In this document: piece after piece, positions 56,801 through 64,000 of the stretch
Layout: each line of letters begins with the position of its first letter
How positions within the stretch are numbered: position 1 is the stretch's first letter
DNA from: an uncultured Clostridia bacterium
GTDB taxonomy: Bacteria; Bacillota; Clostridia; Christensenellales; UBA1242
Direction of reading: 5' to 3'
Assembly: GCA_930971385.1 (NCBI GenBank)
Contig: CAKNGB010000004.1
Location: 29,921 to 93,920 of the forward strand
DNA length: 64,000 bases
The notes under the pieces: generated by a model
Database searches by the model: none
What the model saw: only the letters and a program-made list of their open reading frames with translations
Told to the model about the DNA's origin: nothing
Position numbers and translations under genes: made by a program

Positions 56801-59189
56801 TGGTGTTTGTTGTTGGAGCGTTGTCATATCGAACCCAATCATTATTTTGAGTTGTGAAGTCAAGTGCGTAGTTTATAGGCATATATGAAACACCAGCGTT
56901 CAAGGTGAGGAAAGTTTGCAAAATGTTGGAAGTTGTGGTTTCATCCTCAGAATATAGGTCATATGGTGTGATTGGAAAATACCTGTAATATGCATAAGTT
57001 TCCGCACCGCTTGCCTTTGTGTCCCAAGAAACAGCGATATTTTGGTTGGTGCTAAGCGAGGTTAAGGAATTTAAAACATCATATGTTGAAGTGCCTGAGA
57101 TAAGCGAAACATTTGTTGCATGCACATTTTCCACATCAATTTTGTCTATGGTGAAAGTGTATTGTGCTTTAATTCGGTTTGTTTCGTTATAAATGCTTGT
57201 GGAAGAAGTGGCAATTTCGTTGGTGAAATAAATTCTAATTGTGTATTTTGCGTTGGAACTTAAGGTTAAACTGTTGCCTTCACCAGCATAATTTGGAGCA
57301 TTAAGCATATTAATTCCATTTTCGCCACCATAATTAGACATATAGCTTTTGTTCACATAGTCATAGGCGTAAATTTGAACGGTGACATCCTTATTATGCA
57401 CTTCATCTAAGTTGTTGTTGATGAGGATAACATCTTGATTGGTGAAAGAATTTGAAAGAATGTTTGTTTCATCTGAAGTTTGAAGATTTATTGTTGGTAT
57501 GCTGTCGGTGATTTCAAAAAAGAACACTTGATAGAAAACAATAGTCGAGCCAACGCTTCCAGTTGTGGTATAGAAATTTTCAAAGGTGTATGCCATAATG
57601 TAAATAAACTTCCCTCTGTCGCTAATTGAACCACCAGTGTATTGAGCAGAGTAAAGCGTTTCGTCACCAAGTGTGTATCCAGAATCTGTGTAAGCATTAT
57701 TGACTTTTGTGGTGGAGTAAATGTAAGATTTTACATCCGTTTGCGATTGCCTTGCATTCACTTCAAATCTGACTGGTGTTTGATTGGTTTTAACTGGATT
57801 GACTGTATTTGTATTGTTATTTATATAATTAAGAACGTTTGAAATACCAAATGTTCGAGTTCCAGTGTCATCGCCAAGTGAGGTGTTTTGACCAAAACTT
57901 AAATTACTTTTCAAAAAGGCGGAGGTGATATCTGCGCTTTTTTCATATTTAAGCGAGCCAGAGGCAGTGGTATAAGTGCTGAATTCTGTGTATTGACGAT
58001 TATTGTCATAGTCTATGTAAACTGCTTGATAGCCATACACAAACACCTTAACACCTTTAAGCCTATCACTCAAAGCACTTAGTTCATACTTATTAAAAGT
58101 GGTTTCGTTTTGATATGGAAAAGTGGCAACAGCATTGAAATCTATCTCATAGTTTCCTATTTTGCTGAAATACACAGTTGTCATGTCGCCAGTTTTTATG
58201 TATGTGACAAGGTCGTCGCCAGTTGAAGAGAAAGAATCTGTTTCTTCCACATATTCAATTACCTGCTGTTTAGTTTCCGAATTTAATTTTTTCGTTATGG
58301 TGAGGTCATAGTTATCTTGATTATAACTTAAACTCATAATTTGATTGTCGGATGCGGAATGATTGAAATAGTAGTAATTTCCAAAGTATAAATCGATTGT
58401 TGGCGAGATGTCGGTTGAGGCACTGTCGTAGTTATTTGCTGTGAAGATTGGATTGGAGTTTAAAATGTAGTCATCTTCGCTTAAAACCATGAAGGAAAAA
58501 GTTATTGTGTGAGTGGATGAGGAAATTTCATCCTCTGTTCCGTCGTTTGTGCCATCGGTCACTGTCCAAAGCACTATGTTCACGCTGAAAGTGTAGCGCC
58601 CTTCAACAAGGTTATTGTTTTCATCCAAAAGATTTATAGTGTTGGAGGTTTCATCTTGTGCAAGGCTATTTATAGCAAAGTTCACTTCATATTCTTCAAG
58701 GTAAATTCCACTCTCATTATTGAAAAAGGAGTTGGTGACATTTCTAAAGACCTTGCTGTCGATGTTTGCACTTTGACCATTAATAGTTAAACTTTCTCCA
58801 GTCACTTGATAGAAGTAAAAAGTGGAAAGGTCATTTGGATTAGGATAGTAAACATATTGATATTGGTCGGTGCTGTCTGGATTCACTTCCGCGCCATTTG
58901 CCTTCAAACTGAATCTGACACCATTGCTGTTGCCAGCACCGTTTTGATAAACAAGGAAAATGTTGTCATCAATCAAACTGTTTTCCACGGCATCGCCAAG
59001 AGGCTCGTCCGAGTCATCAGTTGGCAAAAGTTCTTCCACACCAACATAGTCTGGAAGTTCGTTTTCAAGGCTTGGAACCGAAATGGTTTCTGCATAGGTT
59101 TCTTCACCTTTAAACGACAAAGAAATTGCACCCACGCAAAACAGCCCAAGGGAGAAAAATGTTAAAAGAAAAGATTTTAAAATTTTCAT
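50868..59189 (-). CDS. Giant secreted membrane-anchored surface protein, 2,773 residues
   Basis: Signal peptide MKILKSFLLTFFSLGLFCVG with a cleavage region near SFKGEETYAE. ATG 59189-59187 is chosen because GTGAGG lies about six bases upstream and the signal peptide starts there; an ATG at 59213 would add eight residues. The body contains many Ig-like/beta-sandwich modules with junctions such as DTTSPIF and DTEAPET, rich in Asn, Thr, Ser and Tyr and nearly free of Cys. It ends in a single helix (IIAIVVSVVVLVVVIILII) and the basic tail KLRKRIKVK. Architecture is shared with the two other large surface proteins here. It faces the 1,454-residue gene tail to tail. Confidence 0.9.
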   Translation of the reverse strand: MKILKSFLLTFFSLGLFCVGAISLSFKGEETYAETISVPSLENELPDYVGVEELLPTDDSDEPLGDAVENSLIDDNIFLVYQNGAGNSNGVRFSLKANGAEVNPDSTDQYQYVYYPNPNDLSTFYFYQVTGESLTINGQSANIDSKVFRNVTNSFFNNESGIYLEEYEVNFAINSLAQDETSNTINLLDENNNLVEGRYTFSVNIVLWTVTDGTNDGTEDEISSSTHTITFSFMVLSEDDYILNSNPIFTANNYDSASTDISPTIDLYFGNYYYFNHSASDNQIMSLSYNQDNYDLTITKKLNSETKQQVIEYVEETDSFSSTGDDLVTYIKTGDMTTVYFSKIGNYEIDFNAVATFPYQNETTFNKYELSALSDRLKGVKVFVYGYQAVYIDYDNNRQYTEFSTYTTASGSLKYEKSADITSAFLKSNLSFGQNTSLGDDTGTRTFGISNVLNYINNNTNTVNPVKTNQTPVRFEVNARQSQTDVKSYIYSTTKVNNAYTDSGYTLGDETLYSAQYTGGSISDRGKFIYIMAYTFENFYTTTGSVGSTIVFYQVFFFEITDSIPTINLQTSDETNILSNSFTNQDVILINNNLDEVHNKDVTVQIYAYDYVNKSYMSNYGGENGINMLNAPNYAGEGNSLTLSSNAKYTIRIYFTNEIATSSTSIYNETNRIKAQYTFTIDKIDVENVHATNVSLISGTSTYDVLNSLTSLSTNQNIAVSWDTKASGAETYAYYRYFPITPYDLYSEDETTTSNILQTFLTLNAGVSYMPINYALDFTTQNNDWVRYDNAPTTNTTISSNYVLSNAGLYVFDVYDSAGNHTIEFFIVDTTSPIFALETNNVYSLIPTTHFISESSTLWWGEYKALTLTNFETYEFNSILSEEDLENITASDLNRYDVYKDYNGNTSVDLFKEFYNTLYASQYVQYINCSFLDAPTEKKYLTIGIDDISWQTASLTSDDYQQVSGTYSVYLAVQGGQEYTYRVLIRDLSNTEYETGGENALIQYTAHYSARQNIIVSHDDSEFRIYYGEEALSSNTTSTGNVEDNPDLRTLTTYLSPVNFSNDVIYVSYIPTVIEEGTVQVDKVTMDYYAYEMKEQEVKGVTYYYRELAKEITNSTELYNYERDGINTETLTNNLRVDELGVTSEGKYVITRTYRTDEGFEINEHDYYSRTFVLIVDRNDVITSPVTIEDDTGHTHVESLVGGEIFVSMYDSGTDASLVVNFPNASEGSTDSVTLSNSTNSLNSILSTNKLPVNIYVPKYKYTQYVLQNEFRPSGYANEVHTSDEQNFYEMGTVNGIEQGKVGFEIEEYLLYAEIYKDYQNSTSIPLYISSKDWNNIDPKNSETTEGGYLIFYDSSGNVMPALTEEGVYTVIIYQGYGDVGINNESFYQSTMFTFTITGSLPDFTASTTGGRALNSQMVGGIETYYTNQRIINISWARARDQYSAEIDQNNIFISYSIGGQGSVSQQTNASTLFSSVSSSTSTYTATLDFTNSGALGNDAYSFYQNGSYIDITMQFENHNSEYYSTVTKRIYIDTEAPETNISNLVNGVINNTYSPDLISYEDLRLRYDVTQNNIVSEDDQTAYNISNISGTFRYFSYNVTEDYINTLIRTNASESSQIYYREVEDKYNLSNSSFETSPDNFISTRYTLVSSSSTFNPNTYYEIVETDLAGNLTIYSVFVVDYTDTNEESENFNLITYTVPAENNTTETLSFTKADYNTVISTQNHSPRLNIYSEPGLILTDLNYFGNEWAIFSVSRVRESGTNLNSYYLMTPWTDEGLIYQIQEGNLVEVDLSSIIDGSLNTAYKNSITFYDSNLNSTNTFYINTRNTLLSSSTSTVSTREYISISQPTTTLLESTQTASTYVESMRIYTPATVGVQGSTETVYYESSSPLGYVDGWSNNSYISVSETNGNVVFEFNSNVVIQPNTRIIYEFYDNYGNLYREIHLYQETTDYNEIDTLGNTLYSFYLDNNLTYITANGFVYTYNSNKYQLNIFRFEGNILDANERTNDAYWTNADTNDYTFMENLPIRAYIFERSENDYNYFYRIDVYDTNIGTNGQQQFIKSVYFIINNQLPIANTSSTNNTSGTFHLVSNGRNVTNDVLGIDNEAVNYYSRVNLYYNVSNATFLPVKVYLSTDNQNWVEVANGTQIECPDGTEQITYYIRIWYDMEVIADRGYYNQLAGAEYIFGTIPTNQTYTLTLSSNLSTAYYLVVYDENGGSRVVNKSGNTYTAETATTGTTVQYANHYTVNIHYSERNNNEIFDIITNTELQIIAEEENYYLDNQDGSIRTYIYTISNTQAFDNNTNTSLNIPRFSTTIAITFMEATNQFVDEFYTYNSAGVINRSQNLVNMTSFEFIANETSTVNRLQLQWSKYYGIEQNTISIHVTKNGIALEPTVYSRTDNGTEYFYTYLTRSGQYRITFTDTAGNVQSFGNALQTDSLTLTFLVDIPFSLTYTNPLTQQLETTEPIDRATYNSQVTLTLDTAVSNVYSPAGVSLTATLNGEAYEISPIDGNYVFTDPGYYTVTFQATSSRDGALIKYKTYSFTIASPNEYRYSYIMSKYSNYYIERIIKDNVDVTDTFVSTLDLATIVVDQEVYLTELNISNYDERTGPGVYYITVNSNEKLYSSENTRTSWTFKVIIQVGTENLIASSIPAGSGSTDPITITFNPSNIYDEYGESTLQIVYYNNNGELTTQYSFDVNETTTNSGVQTYTLDRTNTYLVQIVSSRGLMYSFKVVKEEPFNASTIIAIVVSVVVLVVVIILIIKLRKRIKVK

Positions 59190-59213
59190 ATTAACCTCAC
59201 TACTTATAAACAT

Positions 59214-59508
59214 TTTACCACAAAGGAAAAATATTTCAAAATAAATAGATAATATTTATTATAAATAATTATATATTAAATAATACATCACAAATAAATT
59301 TAGAGGCATTTTCACAAAAATTTCTTGACGCGATGTTGTGCGAAGAATAAATGAAAAAATTAATAAAAATTAAAAAATTAATAAAAAACGCTTAAAAAAC
59401 ATAAAAAAATCAAAAAAATATGCATTTTTTCACATTTTTTAATGATTTTTTGAATTTTAAATTATTTTTATTATGATTAAAATTTATTTTTTTATATAAA
59501 ATAAAATT
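59214..59508. other. AT-rich intergenic region
   Basis: Nearly pure A/T with many A and T runs, between two divergent genes. I could not assign a promoter for the giant minus-strand gene with confidence. For the plus-strand gene TATAAA (59495-59500) lies eight bases before the ATG, again without a ribosome binding site. Confidence 0.5.
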
Positions 59509-60075
59509 ATGTTTAAAAATCTTTCCTTATATTTAAGCGCGTTCACACCAATGTATGTTTTGGTGTTTGTGAAACTTGTGGTGGAAATTTTGAATGGTAA
59601 TTTAACCTTCAATGTTTTAAACACCATAAATTTTATTTTGCTTATTCTTTTGATTGGGCTGGGCACAGCGGGGCTTTTTTGGAATGTGAAATTTAATCGT
59701 GACGAGGCAAAAGAGATTGTCATATTAAAAAAAGAGAACATCACCGACAAACATTTTTTGGGCTATTTTTCTTTATTCGTCTTTTTCGCCATTCCTTTAG
59801 ATTTATCCAAAGTCAGCAATTTTTGCGTTTTCATTTTGGTGCTTGTTTTTATTGGAATTGTTTACATAAATAATTCATTATATTACATCAATCCTCTTTT
59901 AAATCTTTTGGGATACAACTTCTATGACATTGAATACTACGAAGTTGGGCAAGGAGAGGTGCGAACGGCGAAAATTTTCTTTCGCGGAAATTTAATTATC
60001 GAGCATAAGCGCTATTGGGTAAAACTTAAAAACAAGCATTTTTGTTTTGTGGATAAATCTCATAAAAATTCATAA
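59509..60075 (+). CDS. Unknown membrane protein, 188 residues, about four helices
   Basis: Four hydrophobic segments (about 5-30, 38-58, 84-100, 104-125), then NPLLNLLGYNFYDIEYYEV and a soluble C-terminal part. The NPLL-LGY-FY motif after the last helix recalls the KwaA-like membrane proteins of the Kiwa defence family, but this is from memory and the partner KwaB is not next to it. I give no function. No ribosome binding site is seen; a leaderless start is possible. Confidence 0.75.
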   Translation: MFKNLSLYLSAFTPMYVLVFVKLVVEILNGNLTFNVLNTINFILLILLIGLGTAGLFWNVKFNRDEAKEIVILKKENITDKHFLGYFSLFVFFAIPLDLSKVSNFCVFILVLVFIGIVYINNSLYYINPLLNLLGYNFYDIEYYEVGQGEVRTAKIFFRGNLIIEHKRYWVKLKNKHFCFVDKSHKNS

Positions 60076-60081
60076 TCTGTC

Positions 60082-60110
60082 TTGACAATGTGTTTTAACT
60101 ATGTTAAAAT
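60082..60110 (+). promoter_or_regulatory. Promoter of the 245-residue unknown gene
   Basis: TTGACA (60082-60087), 17 bases, TAAAAT (60105-60110). Confidence 0.8.
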
Positions 60111-60129
60111 TCTTTTATTGAGGTAAATT

Positions 60130-60867
60130 ATGGACGAAAATGAAAGGAAAAATTACATTCCAAAAAGTGGAACTTTAACCAATATGTTTTTAAGAAAACA
60201 GGACAACATCTTTAAAATGCACGGTGGCGACCTATTCAAGCAGGGTGCAAGAAGTGATGAAATTTTTTACAAGGCCTCTTCCGATTCAGCAGGTGTTTTC
60301 TATCTCATTTCTGATAGGCGTGACGACGGCATCATCGTGGACTTTGACGGACTTTATAACAATCCAGACGGCACGGAAAGAAAATCTTTGGCTAAGGGCG
60401 ACATATCTCGCGAATGTTATCCAGTAACAGAATTTATGTTGAACGCAAAACCAATCTTTAAACAATGCGAATTGATTTCTGATCCAGATTTTTCGCGTTG
60501 CCGAGAAATTAAGGTGAAAATGAAAAAGCGTTATCCAGTTGGTGAAACTTTCAACCTTATTGCAGAGGATGGTCAACATATTCTTGTGCAAAGGGTAGAG
60601 CCTAAAAAAGCAGACAAACCGCACAAGGTTGGGCGTCCACAAAAGTATGCACCAAGCGAAGAATTCGTTTTTCTTCCAATTTTATATCTCTATAACAATG
60701 GGAAAAACAAAATTTGGCAAGAGAAAGAGAATATCGCTGTGAAAGATAATAAAGAAATTGAGGCGATTAAACAAGCAAAGAAAGCGTGCAATCAGTTCAC
60801 AAGTAGGCTTCGTGGTGTTTATGGAAAGGATATCTGCAAAGAAACAAGCGGTGGAAAAGATTTTTAA
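60130..60867 (+). CDS. Unknown protein, 245 residues
   Basis: Family not recognized. It is soluble, without signal peptide or helices in the membrane. The N-terminal half is mixed alpha/beta (GVFYLISDRRDDGIIVDFDGLYNNPDG); the C-terminal part includes HKVGRPQKYAPSEEFVFLP, a basic turn that could contact nucleic acid, and a Lys-rich helix. GAGG precedes the ATG. Own promoter and a terminator make it a single-gene unit. Same length as the gene at 42071-42808, but I see no similarity between them. Confidence 0.78.
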   Translation: MDENERKNYIPKSGTLTNMFLRKQDNIFKMHGGDLFKQGARSDEIFYKASSDSAGVFYLISDRRDDGIIVDFDGLYNNPDGTERKSLAKGDISRECYPVTEFMLNAKPIFKQCELISDPDFSRCREIKVKMKKRYPVGETFNLIAEDGQHILVQRVEPKKADKPHKVGRPQKYAPSEEFVFLPILYLYNNGKNKIWQEKENIAVKDNKEIEAIKQAKKACNQFTSRLRGVYGKDICKETSGGKDF

Positions 60868-60883
60868 AAAAGGAAAACGAATA

Positions 60884-60926
60884 AAAAAAGATAATGTAAA
60901 AATTTAACATTATCCTTTTTTATTTT
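60884..60926. terminator. Bidirectional terminator
   Basis: AAAAAGATAATGT / ACATTATCCTTTTT stem with one bulge and nine-base loop, between converging genes. Confidence 0.8.
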
Positions 60927-60935
60927 AAGTTGATT

Positions 60936-61376
60936 CTAAATTTTATTTTTTTCATTGCAAATTTCTGCGCCAAAATAGTGCGACTCATAACCTTGCGGGC
61001 TTAAAAGTTTATACACTTTTTTATAGTCAATCTCTTTAAAATCTTCGCCATTTAATAGCTTATTAACGGAAAAATTTTTGCTTGTGCAAATCAGGTTTAA
61101 GCCCTCAAAAAGTTGATATTCTTCTAAGATTTTCTCGTTTTTGATGTATGCGTGCAAATTTGGCAAAGCCTTAAAAAAGGAAGTAATCTTTGATTGGTTA
61201 TAGATTTTTGCCATTTTCAAACTGCTTTTCAACAGTTTGTTTTTTGCTTCGTTATATTTAAATTTCACATAGCCAACACTCATCGTTTTGCCAGTGCAAC
61301 TTATAAATTCCAAATACTTGTTGACAGCCCAGTCAACATACATCTTCACTTCTTCAGGCGTAGGATAAACTCTCAT
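60936..61376 (-). CDS. Unknown protein, 146 residues
   Basis: Family not recognized. Soluble, helical at the N terminus (TPEEVKMYVDWAVNKYLEFI), basic, with a few Cys. AAAAGGAG lies just before the ATG. Strong promoter at 61394-61422. It is the last protein gene before the rRNA locus. Confidence 0.75.
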   Translation of the reverse strand: MRVYPTPEEVKMYVDWAVNKYLEFISCTGKTMSVGYVKFKYNEAKNKLLKSSLKMAKIYNQSKITSFFKALPNLHAYIKNEKILEEYQLFEGLNLICTSKNFSVNKLLNGEDFKEIDYKKVYKLLSPQGYESHYFGAEICNEKNKI

Positions 61377-61393
61377 ATTTTCTCCTTTTGCTC

Positions 61394-61422
61394 ATTGTAA
61401 TATAAAACTTTCAAGTTGTCAA
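61394..61422 (-). promoter_or_regulatory. Promoter of the 146-residue unknown gene
   Basis: Minus strand TTGACA (61422-61417), 17 bases, TACAAT (61399-61394). Confidence 0.8.
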
Positions 61423-61864
61423 TAGCAAAAATTGAAGAATTTACTGTGACACTTGCAAACCACATATTTATGATTATTTATATATAAACAAAATTATATA
61501 ATATATATTAACATCTTAACAAAACTAAATTGAAACCAATTAATAAAAAATCACACTCACAGCATAAACCATCACATTTAATCTTAAAACCTTATAAACT
61601 TAATATATGGGTCGAGAATTTTTGTCTAAATAGGCAAATTTCCATAAAAATTTTTTTAAAGACGAACTATTTTTTAGCAAAAATTTTTCTTTAAAAGGCA
61701 AAAATCTTAAAAAATTTTTCTCTTCATAGAAAAAATTTTCACTTTTTTTGACGAAAAAAATGCGTATTTTTGGGCGATTTTGCGAACACACGGAGAGGCG
61801 GTTAGGAATTTTCAAGAAATCAAAAAATTTTTTTAAAAAAACTAAAATTTTTTTTGAAAAAGTG
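61423..61864. other. AT-rich non-coding region upstream of the 23S gene
   Basis: About 440 bases with many AAAAATTTTT-like runs. No 16S sequence, tRNA or convincing ORF is visible. An AT-rich upstream tract is common before strong rRNA promoters. Confidence 0.6.
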
Positions 61865-62093
61865 TTGACAAACGTTTTTCCAATGTGGTAGAATACGATT
61901 GCTGACGCAGAGAAAGGCCACTGATGTGGCTGTCAGCGAAAGTTCTTTGACAACTACATAATTAGAAGATATAGTCAAATATTTATACGAGTTAAATTTT
62001 TTAAACGTAATACGAATATTTGCATACTCAAAAATAGTCGAGTAATTGCTTTTTAAAAAGTAATAAGCGAAAATGCTAAGAATCCAAAAATAT
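61865..62093 (+). promoter_or_regulatory. rRNA promoter and leader of the 23S gene
   Basis: TTGACA (61865-61870), 18 bases, TAGAAT (61889-61894). The leader of about 190 bases opens with a stem GCTGAC/GTCAGC (61901-61906, 61932-61937) enclosing GCCAC/GTGGC, followed by AAGTTCTTTGACAACT, which resembles the boxA-like TTCTTTGAAAACT of Bacillota rRNA leaders. Confidence 0.75.

Positions 62094-64000
<1,907 letters not shown>

Noticed and set aside
61600..61815. 71-codon minus-strand ORF in the AT-rich region before 23S
   Set aside because: Low-complexity Phe/Lys composition from AAAATTTT runs and no ribosome binding site.
61423..62093. Possible 16S or tRNA gene upstream of 23S
   Set aside because: No conserved 16S or tRNA sequence is visible in the region.

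Overview
The window looks like a low-GC Gram-positive chromosome, most likely an uncultured gut Clostridia (Bacillota). The reasons are the AT-rich sequence, consensus TTGACA-N17-TATAAT promoters, strong GGAGG ribosome binding sites, a Bacillus-like gene order (holB-ricT-trmN6 ... tatD-rsmA; pgk-tpiA; dnaX-ybaB-recR; rpmG-secE-nusG; rplK-rplA), sporulation genes (spmA, spmB, a SpoVB-type flippase), and very large secreted proteins with GLUG, InlB-type, YDG/MBG and Ig-like repeats of the kind seen in uncultured Clostridia. I cannot place it to genus.

Layout. 1-17994: the 3' part of one huge surface protein gene (about 6,000 codons here, beginning outside the window). 18048-24102: undecaprenyl-diphosphate phosphatase, a calcium-type P-ATPase, then holB-ricT-trmN6. 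24265-26428 (minus): an unknown gene whose promoter spacer holds a C9 tract, and spmB/spmA. 26718-33442: tatD-rsmA, a tiny minus-strand ORF, rplI, a DUF1540 protein, two unknown genes, a SpoVB-type flippase and an HU protein. 33561-41334: dusB, pgk, tpiA, dnaX (apparently split by a -1 frameshift at an A9 run), ybaB, recR, an LRR protein and argS. 41488-42808: small independent units (a 39-residue protein, an orphan HicB-like protein, an unknown gene). 42911-45461: rpmG-secE-nusG and rplK-rplA with a structured leader. 45754-59189: two more large membrane-anchored surface proteins facing each other, with a broken IS200/IS605-type element and a palindromic tandem repeat between them. 59509-61376: three unknown genes. 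62094-64000: the first about 1.9 kb of a 23S rRNA gene with its own promoter and leader and no 16S gene upstream.

How it works together. Most of the window is housekeeping: replication clamp loading, translation, rRNA/tRNA modification, glycolysis and protein export. The accessory part is dominated by three giant extracytoplasmic proteins that end in one transmembrane helix and a basic tail, with no LPXTG motif. The observations most worth following are the dnaX A9 slippage site with an in-frame tau-like tail, the likely phase-variable promoter at 25300-25328, the (TTCTT-L1-AAGAA-L2) repeat at 50786-50869, promoters that place transcription starts on the start codon (apparently leaderless genes), and the 23S gene with its own promoter.
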